From: JBAVQS01 sp049694275
Lineage (GTDB): Bacteria; Chloroflexota; Anaerolineae; UBA4142; SHND01
Assembly: GCA_049694275.1 (NCBI GenBank)
Contig: JBAVQS010000063.1
Location: 1-19,352, forward strand
Length of the DNA stretch: 19,352 nucleotides
Direction of reading: 5' to 3'
Both the position numbers and the translations under genes were made by a program. Under the pieces are notes generated by a model. It worked only from the letters and a program-made list of their open reading frames with translations, did no database searches and was not told the origin of the DNA. Position 1 is the stretch's first letter. Every line of letters begins with the position of its first letter. This document shows positions 13,968 through 19,352 of the stretch, piece after piece.

Positions 13968-14953
13968 GAGGTTGGATCAAAATCCTCATTTATGCGCTCG
14001 TCTTTATTGCCATCGGGGTTCTGCTCAAAATGTTCATTCCGTTCGGCCCCGAAGCTGTCGGCTCTTCCGTCACGGTATCTCCTGAAGTTCTGTTCAATAT
14101 TCCCACCCCCTTTGGCAACTACCCCTTCACAAATACCATCCTGACCGCGTGGATTGTCATGCTTCTGCTTGCGCTCCTCGCCTACCTGGCCACGCGCAAG
14201 ATGGAGCTGATCCCAAGTGGACTTCAGAATGTGATGGAGTTTGCGTTAGAAACAATGATGGGGCTGGCGGATAGTGTCGCCGGTGAGCGCGCGCGCAAGT
14301 TCTTTGTCGTGACTGCCACGATCTTTATCTTTGTCCTCTTTAGCAACCTGATTGGGCTCATTCCCGGTTTTGGCCCAATCGGGACCATCACGCTGGAGCA
14401 GGGTCAGCAGCCGCCCCAGGGCATCGTCTTGTGGGGTGACGCACCATGGGCAGCCCCCAACCCGGCTGAAACCGGCGTCCCCATTCTCGCACCATTCGTG
14501 CGCGCCCCATCCACCGACGTCAACTTGACGTTAGCCATCGCCCTGGTGGCGATGTTTCTCGTCGAAGCCTGGGGCTTTCAGGCCAATGGTTTCTTTGGCT
14601 ACCTGGGCCGCTTTTTCCGCTTTGGCATGCTTGGCGAGTTCTTTGGCGGTCTGTTCAAGGGCAAGATCAAGATTGGCCAGTTCTTTATGGGGCTAATCGA
14701 CTTTTTCGTTGGGCTCATCGAACTGGTCAGCGAATTTGCCAAGATCATCGCCTTTACCTTCCGTTTGTTCGGCAACATCTTTGCAGGGGAAATCGTCCTG
14801 CTGATCATGGCCTTTTTGTTTGCCGCGCTCCCGTTGATTTTTTACGGGTTCGAGCTCTTTGTCGGCTTTATCCAGGCGTTCGTGTTCTTTATCCTCTCGC
14901 TCGCCTTTATGACGATCGCGACGACGCCGCATCAAGCCGAAGGACACCACTAA
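13964..14953 (+). CDS. atpB: ATP synthase F0 subunit a
   Basis: Subunit a forms the ion half-channels beside the c-ring. The 329-residue protein has the invariant arginine in AFTFRLFGNIFAGE (Arg267), and the upstream FSNLIGLIPGF and TDVNLTLAIAL segments of the family. It is longer than the 271 residues of the E. coli protein. The extra length includes a loop around residues 140-180 (LEQGQQPPQGIVLWGDAP) and a Phe/Gly-rich stretch before the catalytic helix (NGFFGYLGRFFRFGMLGEFF). The start is GTG at 13964, overlapping the atpI stop, with GGAGG six bases upstream. Its gene is followed by a heptamer-repeat hairpin region before atpE. Confidence 0.96.
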   Translation: MRGWIKILIYALVFIAIGVLLKMFIPFGPEAVGSSVTVSPEVLFNIPTPFGNYPFTNTILTAWIVMLLLALLAYLATRKMELIPSGLQNVMEFALETMMGLADSVAGERARKFFVVTATIFIFVLFSNLIGLIPGFGPIGTITLEQGQQPPQGIVLWGDAPWAAPNPAETGVPILAPFVRAPSTDVNLTLAIALVAMFLVEAWGFQANGFFGYLGRFFRFGMLGEFFGGLFKGKIKIGQFFMGLIDFFVGLIELVSEFAKIIAFTFRLFGNIFAGEIVLLIMAFLFAALPLIFYGFELFVGFIQAFVFFILSLAFMTIATTPHQAEGHH

Positions 14954-14958
14954 CCAAT

Positions 14959-15037
14959 GCAGATTGCAGATTGCAGATTGCAGATTGTGCAAGACGCCGT
15001 ACAAATCTGAAATCTGAAATCCCAAATCTGAAATCCA
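14959..15037 (+). repeat. Inverted pair of heptamer arrays, atpB-atpE gap
   Basis: Four perfect tandem copies of GCAGATT (14959-14986) are followed, after a 16-base spacer, by five 7-base units at 15003-15037: AAATCTG, AAATCTG, AAATCCC, AAATCTG and AAATCCA. The second array is close to the reverse complement of the first; 22 of 28 positions can pair when the four left units are laid against 15004-15031. The atpE ribosome-binding site AGGAGG (15042-15047) lies just after it. Confidence 0.85.
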
Positions 15038-15053
15038 TTTCAGGAGGCTTTTC

Positions 15054-15287
15054 ATGACAGATCAAGGTTTGCGACTTATTGCAGCGGCTCTTGCCATCGG
15101 CCTCGGCGCCATCGGCCCGGGCATTGGCATCGGCATTGTCGCGAGCGGCGCACTACAGGCCATCGGCCGCAACCCCGAAATGTCCGGCACACTGACCACG
15201 ACCATGTTCATCGGCATCGCCTTTACCGAGGCGCTCGCCATCTTTGGTCTGGTTATTTCGTTCATGATCGGGTTCAAGATCTTCTAG
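15054..15287 (+). CDS. atpE: ATP synthase F0 subunit c
   Basis: Subunit c forms the rotating ring that carries ions. The 77-residue protein is a two-helix hairpin. The first helix has the glycine-rich GAIGPGIGIGIVASG, the polar loop has GRNPE, and the second helix carries the ion-binding carboxylate Glu59 in IAFTEALAIFGL. The Gln and the residue after Glu that mark sodium-binding rings are not present (Ile and Ala occur instead), so proton coupling is more likely. AGGAGG lies six bases before the ATG. A structured gap flanks the gene on each side, which may help to raise expression of this high-copy subunit; that is inference. Confidence 0.97.
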   Translation: MTDQGLRLIAAALAIGLGAIGPGIGIGIVASGALQAIGRNPEMSGTLTTTMFIGIAFTEALAIFGLVISFMIGFKIF

Positions 15288-15356
15288 TATCCGCCTCAGC
15301 CCGGTAACGATTTTCAGGTCGATCTCACGGTCGACCCACGTGGCCGGGTACGGATA
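15288..15356 (+). repeat. Nested hairpins in the atpE-atpF gap
   Basis: Three complementary pairs are nested about one centre: TATCCG (15288-15293) with CGGATA (15351-15356), CCCGG (15300-15304) with CCGGG (15344-15348), and GGTCGA (15317-15322) with TCGACC (15331-15336). The mRNA could fold into one long interrupted stem directly after the atpE stop. No T-run follows, so transcription should continue into atpF. Confidence 0.65.
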
Positions 15357-15377
15357 TGAATCGGATGACGAGGACCT

Positions 15378-15878
15378 ATGGAGAAACTCGGTATTAACCC
15401 CGCGTGGTTTATCACGCAGCTTGTAAATTTTATCCTGATCCTCTTGATCTTGCGGGCATTGGCATACAAGCCGATCTTGCAGATGCTCGAAACCCGCAAG
15501 CGCAAGATTCAGGAATCGCTCGAGTACGCCGACAAGGTCAAGACCGATGCGGCGGCTCAGCAAAAGCAGTACGAACAGCAGATCGAGCAGGTGCGGCGCG
15601 AGGCCCAGCAGGCCCGCGAGAGCGCCGCATCGGTCGGCGAAAAGGAACGCGAGCGCATTCTCGCCCAGGCGCGCGACGAAGCCCGGCAGATTGTCGAGCA
15701 GGCGCGCGGCCAGTTGGATTACGAGCGCAAGCAGATGATGGCTGAGCTGCGCGAGCAGGTGGTCAACCTTTCGATGCTCGCCGCCCAGCGCGTGATCGGC
15801 GCCTCGCTCGACGAACAACGCTCCCGCCAGTTGGTGAACGATTTTCTCACCACCGATTTCGGCGCGGATGGGCGCTAG
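15378..15878 (+). CDS. atpF: ATP synthase F0 subunit b
   Basis: Subunit b is the peripheral stalk that holds F1 against F0. The 166-residue protein starts with the family pattern INPAWFITQLVNFILILLIL (one membrane helix, about 8-28), then a KPILQMLETRKRKI segment and a long charged coiled coil rich in Gln, Arg, Glu and Ala (about 35-145). The C-terminus VVNLSMLAAQRVIGASLDEQ is the delta-binding region. GAGG lies four to five bases before the ATG. Length is normal. Only one b-type gene is present, so there is no separate b' subunit here. Confidence 0.96.
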   Translation: MEKLGINPAWFITQLVNFILILLILRALAYKPILQMLETRKRKIQESLEYADKVKTDAAAQQKQYEQQIEQVRREAQQARESAASVGEKERERILAQARDEARQIVEQARGQLDYERKQMMAELREQVVNLSMLAAQRVIGASLDEQRSRQLVNDFLTTDFGADGR

Positions 15879-15882
15879 AGCC

Positions 15883-15970
15883 AGATTCTAAATTCGAAAT
15901 TCTTGCTCCATCCTTCAGGAGGAGAGAGCACAAGCGAATTTTGAATTTGGAATTCGGAATTTTGAATTTC
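15883..15970 (+). repeat. Inverted pair of heptamer arrays, atpF-atpH gap
   Basis: The left array has three 7-base units, AGATTCT, AAATTCG and AAATTCT (15883-15903). The right array has five: GAATTTT, GAATTTG, GAATTCG, GAATTTT and GAATTTC (15936-15970). The arrays are imperfect reverse complements and could form a hairpin whose 32-base loop holds AGGAGGAG. The right array ends two bases before the atpH ATG. Confidence 0.85.
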
Positions 15971-15972
15971 TT

Positions 15973-16500
15973 ATGGCCAACGACGAACTCGCGCGTAACT
16001 ACGCGCAGGCAATTTTTGAAAAGGCGGTCGAGCGCTGGCAGAAACCGTTGCGCGCCGTGAACGCAGCGCTGCAAGCACAGCCGGATACCCTGCTCCAACT
16101 CGACAATCCGGCGGAGAATTACGAACGCAAAAAGGACCAGGCGAACCGGTTGCTGCCCAGGGACGCCGACGCCGAGGTGCGCAATTTTATCTATCTGCTC
16201 ACCAGCAAGAACGAGCTGCACCTGCTCCCTGAAATAGCCGCCGCGTTCGACCGGTTTGCCACGCGCGGTCCGAACCGCGAACTGGCGCGCGTCACCAGCG
16301 CGATCGAGATCCAACCCGACGAACGCGCCAAGCTGGAGAGCAAGCTACGCGCCCAGTTTGGCAGCGACCTTGACTTTGAATACCGCGTTGATCGGGACCT
16401 GCTCGGCGGGGTAGTCGTACGTGTCGGCGACCGCATCTTCGACGGGAGCGTATCCGGCAAGCTCGCCGCCATGCGCCAAAAGCTAGAAACAGCCCGGTAA
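15973..16500 (+). CDS. atpH: ATP synthase F1 subunit delta
   Basis: Subunit delta caps F1 and binds the b stalk. The 175-residue protein has an N-terminal helical domain starting ELARNYAQAIFEKAVER, a middle segment with VRNFIYLLTSKNELHLLPEI, and the conserved C-terminal DFEYRVDRDLLGGVVVRVGD and FDGSVSGKLAAM of the family. Length is normal. The ATG at 15973 is preceded by the AT-rich heptamer array rather than a ribosome-binding site. The only good site, AGGAGGAG at 15916-15923, is about 50 bases upstream in the predicted hairpin loop. No in-frame alternative start lies between. Confidence 0.95.
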   Translation: MANDELARNYAQAIFEKAVERWQKPLRAVNAALQAQPDTLLQLDNPAENYERKKDQANRLLPRDADAEVRNFIYLLTSKNELHLLPEIAAAFDRFATRGPNRELARVTSAIEIQPDERAKLESKLRAQFGSDLDFEYRVDRDLLGGVVVRVGDRIFDGSVSGKLAAMRQKLETAR

Positions 16501-16505
16501 ATACC

Positions 16506-16577
16506 GAATGGTGAATTCAGAACACTGAACGGTCGCTCGTGCAGTGTTTAGAATCCGTCATTCATCATTCGCCATTT
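16506..16577 (+). repeat. Degenerate heptamer inverted pair, atpH-atpA gap
   Basis: Left units GAATGGT, GAATTCA, GAACACT and GAACGGT (16506-16533) keep a 7-base period beginning GAA. Right units AGTGTTT, AGAATCC, GTCATTC, ATCATTC and GCCATTT (16543-16577) keep the complementary period. The segment 16506-16527 pairs with 16542-16563 at 17 of 22 positions. The atpA ribosome-binding site GGAGG (16583-16587) follows. Confidence 0.7.
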
Positions 16578-16592
16578 ACCCTGGAGGTACTG

Positions 16593-18128
16593 ATGGCAGT
16601 TAGTGTTCAGGATATTACCAGCCAAATCAAGAGACAGATTGAATCATTTGAGGCCCCCGTCCAAAAGATGGATGTTGGCGAAATTCTGGAGGTCGGCGAC
16701 GGCATTGCACGCGCGGGCGGCCTCTCGAACGTGATGGCCGGCGAGCTCGTCGAATTTCCAAAGAATGGCGTCCTCGGCCTGGCGCTCAACCTCGAAGAAT
16801 CCAACGTCGGCATCATCATCATGGGCGAATACCAAGACCTGGAAGAGGGCGACCTGGTGCGCAGCACCGGCCGTATTGCCTCCGTCCCGGTCGGACAGGC
16901 GTTGCTCGGACGCGTTGTCAACGCCGTCGGCCAGCCCATTGATGGCAAGGGCCCGATTGATACGACCCAGAGCCGCCCCGTCGAGCGCATCGCGCCGAAC
17001 GTCGTGCAACGCCAACCCGTGGACGCTCCAGTCCAGACCGGCATCAAAGCCATCGACGCCATGATCCCGATTGGCCGAGGCCAGCGCGAGTTGATCATCG
17101 GCGATCGCCAGACCGGCAAGACCGCCATTGCTATCGACACGATCATTAACCAAAAGGGTCAGAACATGTACTGCATCTACGTTGCCATTGGGCAGAAACT
17201 GTCCACGGTGGCGCAGGTGGTCGCGACCCTTGAAAAATACGGCGCGATGGAATATACCACCGTGGTCAGCGCCTCCTCCTCAGACCCCGCGGCTTTGCAG
17301 TATCTGGCCCCCTATTGTGGCTGCTCTATGGGCGAAGAGGTCATGGAGAACGGCATCCAGATCGGCGGCAAAGAGGTGCGCGACGCCCTTATCATCTATG
17401 ATGATCTATCAAAACATGCCTGGGCCTATCGCCAGATCTCACTGCTCCTCCGCCGGCCGCCAGGACGCGAAGCCTATCCCGGCGACATTTTCTATCTTCA
17501 CTCGCGCTTGCTCGAGCGCGCGGCGCGCCTGAACAAAGAGCTGGGCGGCGGCTCGCTGACGGCCCTCCCCTTTATCGAAACCCAGGCGGGTGATGTCTCG
17601 GCCTATATTCCGACCAACGTCATTTCGATTACCGACGGGCAGATTTACTTGTTGAGTGACCTGTTCTATGCCGGCGTTCGCCCGGCGCTCGATGTCGGCA
17701 TCTCGGTCTCGCGCGTGGGCAGCAAAGCCCAAACCAAGGCGATGAAAAAGGTTGCCGGCAAGATGAAGCTGGACCTGGCCCAGTTCCGTGAGTTGGCGGC
17801 CTTCGCTCAGTTTGGGTCCGACCTGGATCGGGCAACCCGCGAGCAGTTGGAGCGCGGCCAGCGACTGACCGAAATTCTCAAGCAGCCGCAGTACCAGCCA
17901 TTCGCCCTCGACAAGGAGATTGAGATTATCTTTGCGGGCACGAACGGTTACCTGGACGATATTCCGGTAAACAAAGTCCGTGATTTCGAGACCGCCTTCC
18001 TCCGCTTTATGGAGGCCAGCCATCCCGAGATCGGCAAGAAAATCTTGGAAATCAAAGACCTCGACAAGGATACCGAAGCCGGACTCCGCAAGGCGATCGA
18101 TGAATTCAAGCGCACGGGAGCATACTAG
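16593..18128 (+). CDS. atpA: ATP synthase F1 subunit alpha
   Basis: Alpha is the non-catalytic nucleotide-binding subunit of the F1 hexamer. The 511-residue protein has the beta-barrel domain (VGDGIARAGGLSNVMAGELV), Walker A GDRQTGKT (Lys176), the DDLSKHAWAYRQ segment, PGREAYPGDIFYLHSRLLER, and the signature block PALDVGISVSRVGSKAQ. The C-terminal helical domain with LAAFAQFGSDLD is complete. Length is normal. I use ATG 16593 with GGAGG five bases upstream; the 5' extension of the frame to 16539 is repeat sequence. Unusually, atpG does not follow. The next gene is a lipoprotein 85 bases later. Confidence 0.98.
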   Translation: MAVSVQDITSQIKRQIESFEAPVQKMDVGEILEVGDGIARAGGLSNVMAGELVEFPKNGVLGLALNLEESNVGIIIMGEYQDLEEGDLVRSTGRIASVPVGQALLGRVVNAVGQPIDGKGPIDTTQSRPVERIAPNVVQRQPVDAPVQTGIKAIDAMIPIGRGQRELIIGDRQTGKTAIAIDTIINQKGQNMYCIYVAIGQKLSTVAQVVATLEKYGAMEYTTVVSASSSDPAALQYLAPYCGCSMGEEVMENGIQIGGKEVRDALIIYDDLSKHAWAYRQISLLLRRPPGREAYPGDIFYLHSRLLERAARLNKELGGGSLTALPFIETQAGDVSAYIPTNVISITDGQIYLLSDLFYAGVRPALDVGISVSRVGSKAQTKAMKKVAGKMKLDLAQFRELAAFAQFGSDLDRATREQLERGQRLTEILKQPQYQPFALDKEIEIIFAGTNGYLDDIPVNKVRDFETAFLRFMEASHPEIGKKILEIKDLDKDTEAGLRKAIDEFKRTGAY

Positions 18129-18213
18129 CGGGCAATGGAGACCGCGCACGGGCTGGGCCGCCGGGTTGCCAAATTGTTATCGAAATACCATTGAAAGGAC
18201 GCGTTATCTGCAA

Positions 18214-18972
18214 GTGAACGTTAAAAATAGATTACTGGTCGCGCTACTCGGCCTGGTTGCCGTACTTGACGTGGCCTGTACCGGCAACGGCGGACCGACG
18301 CCCACCCGGACCCCGAGAGCAGAGGCCCTGAACAACCCGACCCAGACTCCGTGGATCATTTATGTACCGGTTACCACAACGCCTGACCCGTTCACGGTAA
18401 CTCCATTGCCCACGGTCACCTCTTCCGCGCCTGTCCCGCCGACGGCCCAACAGACCAGGACGCGTGCCCCGCAGCCAACCGCCAAGCCGGTGCAACCAAC
18501 ACCTATCCCGGCCAACTCACCAACCGCAGCGCCGCCTTCCGCCACACCCGCGCCGGCGTGTGGCCCTTATACGATTAACGCGGCAAGCCTTTGGCCCGAT
18601 AACCCAACAACACGAAGCACCAAGGAGAATCCGGGGGGAAATATGGGGATCGAATTCAAATTCGATGCGGTGGTCCCTTATCCGTTGGATCCCAAAATCG
18701 GCTATAGGTTGGCTATTGGCAAAGTTGGAGCGAACGGGTCTGTGCGTTATATATCACACAACACATTCCTGCAAGCAGGAAAGATTTCGCTAGATCCGCA
18801 CTCTGTATATTTTCTAACATCCCCTTTGGGGTCTGATACGAATGTGAATTGGACGATTACACCGGTCATGTCCAGTAACGGTTTTGACGACAACACTTTG
18901 GCAGCTTTGGGGTTAGTCACAGAGTGTGGACCAGCCACCCCGCCGCGAACCATTGTTCTGAGCGTTCAGTAA
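18214..18972 (+). CDS. Pro/Thr-linker lipoprotein of unknown function
   Basis: The 252-residue protein starts with a basic N-terminus and a hydrophobic stretch (NRLLVALLGLVAVL), then a Cys in LDVAC (residue 20) that resembles a lipobox with an unusual Asp at -3. A Pro/Thr-rich segment of about 100 residues (PTPTRTPRAEAL; VTPLPTVTSSAPVPPTAQQT) forms an extended spacer. The C-terminal domain (about 110-250) starts ACGPYTINAASLWPDNP and contains two further Cys. It looks beta-rich; I recognise no family. The start is GTG at 18214, with AAAGGA 14 bases upstream, farther than usual. It follows atpA by 85 bases with no terminator seen, and is followed after 26 bases by a similar lipoprotein. Confidence 0.75.
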   Translation: MNVKNRLLVALLGLVAVLDVACTGNGGPTPTRTPRAEALNNPTQTPWIIYVPVTTTPDPFTVTPLPTVTSSAPVPPTAQQTRTRAPQPTAKPVQPTPIPANSPTAAPPSATPAPACGPYTINAASLWPDNPTTRSTKENPGGNMGIEFKFDAVVPYPLDPKIGYRLAIGKVGANGSVRYISHNTFLQAGKISLDPHSVYFLTSPLGSDTNVNWTITPVMSSNGFDDNTLAALGLVTECGPATPPRTIVLSVQ

Positions 18973-18998
18973 ATCAAAGGGGAGAAGGTGCAACAGTA

Positions 18999-19352
18999 AT
19001 GAGTAAACGATCGATATCAGCCTTGCTCCTCGTCGGGCTGAGCATGGCGCTGCTCGCCGCCGGTTGCACATCCGGGAAAGGGTCGCCAACGCCGGCGCCG
19101 ACCGAAACCGAAAGCATTTTGTTTGTCGTCGTGACGACAACTAGCCAGCCGACCATTGAGGCGACCCAGATACTGGAACCAACCATCACGCCCCTGGCCA
19201 CTTTTACACCGGTTGGACTAGACAGCCCAACCCCGACCGCCCAGGTGACGGTGACGCCGGCCGCCCGCAAAACGACAGAGGCGATAACGCCAGCGGCCAT
19301 TACACCGAAACCGGCCGCGACAGCCAAACCGGCGGCCACGAATCCACCGCCG
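18999..19352 (+). CDS. Second Pro/Thr-linker lipoprotein (cut by window end)
   Basis: 118 codons are visible before the window ends. The N-terminus MSKRSISALLLVGLSMALLA leads into a clean lipobox LAAGC (Cys at residue 23). A Pro/Thr/Ala-rich spacer follows (SPTPAPTETESILFVVVTTT; TPKPAATAKPAATNPPP). The text ILFVVVTTT parallels IIYVPVTTT in the preceding lipoprotein, suggesting tandem paralogues. AAGG lies about ten bases before the ATG. The functional domain, if any, lies beyond the window. Confidence 0.8.
   Translation, partial: MSKRSISALLLVGLSMALLAAGCTSGKGSPTPAPTETESILFVVVTTTSQPTIEATQILEPTITPLATFTPVGLDSPTPTAQVTVTPAARKTTEAITPAAITPKPAATAKPAATNPPP

Noticed and set aside
14959..15037. CRISPR array
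   Set aside because: The units are only 7 bases, directly contiguous without spacers, and there are no cas genes.
16539..16592. N-terminal extension of AtpA
   Set aside because: The sequence is the heptamer repeat region; ATG 16593 has GGAGG and matches the usual AtpA start.
18129..18213. Remnant of atpG after atpA
   Set aside because: No frame in this short gap resembles the gamma-subunit N-terminus.
1..19352. tRNA, rRNA or known riboswitch
   Set aside because: I saw no tRNA cloverleaf with T-arm consensus, no rRNA signature and no recognised riboswitch core on either strand.

Overview
The window looks like a chromosomal segment of a moderately GC-rich bacterium, most likely a member of the Chloroflexota (Anaerolineae-like). 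This is an inference. The clues are the AtpI/AtpZ-headed F0F1 operon, the Pro/Thr-rich 'TPTPT' linkers in surface proteins, the DUF1361, DUF488 and DUF2277 genes, a class II (GlpX) fructose-bisphosphatase, and GTG/TTG starts. All intact genes lie on the + strand except the molybdopterin oxidoreductase at 567-1199.

Layout. (1) 1-564 is a decayed patch: the 5' end of a probable IS66-type transposase on the minus strand abuts a ParA ATPase gene that has lost both ends. (2) 567-1980 holds a soluble sulfite-oxidase-like enzyme and a divergent conserved hypothetical gene. (3) 2057-4051 is a unit with its own sigma-A-type promoter, carrying rarA and a DUF488 gene and closing with a terminator whose loop contains the DUF488 stop codon. 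(4) 4100-7520 is a tightly coupled envelope cluster: a DUF1361 membrane protein, a membrane-anchored C39-like peptidase with TPRs, and the lipid II flippase MurJ, joined by ATGA overlaps. (5) 7517-8315 is a small accessory patch: a DUF4160-like remnant, DUF2442, a DUF2130-like remnant and DUF2277. (6) glpX has its own promoter and a 5'-UTR hairpin. (7) A 509-bp gene-free stretch carries a promoter overlapped by a 24-bp palindrome and then a long leader into rho. rho is followed by a LysM/M23 peptidase and a site-2-type protease. (8) 13618-18128 is the ATP synthase operon atpI-B-E-F-H-A. It stops after atpA, and two Pro/Thr-linker lipoproteins follow instead of atpG-D-C.

How the parts fit. Most genes are housekeeping: energy conservation, gluconeogenesis, transcription termination, stalled-fork handling and cell-wall export. 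I did not recognise a new defence or mobile system. The most unusual signal is non-coding. Three intergenic gaps of the atp operon contain 7-bp tandem repeats arranged as inverted pairs, and a fourth gap has nested hairpins, so every gap after atpB is structured. In the atpF-atpH gap the only good ribosome-binding site lies in the predicted hairpin loop. The window also yields five promoter candidates with identical 17-bp spacing, a hairpin over the rarA ribosome-binding site, and several strong hairpins at gene ends that lack a U-tract. The last point fits a genome that relies on Rho.
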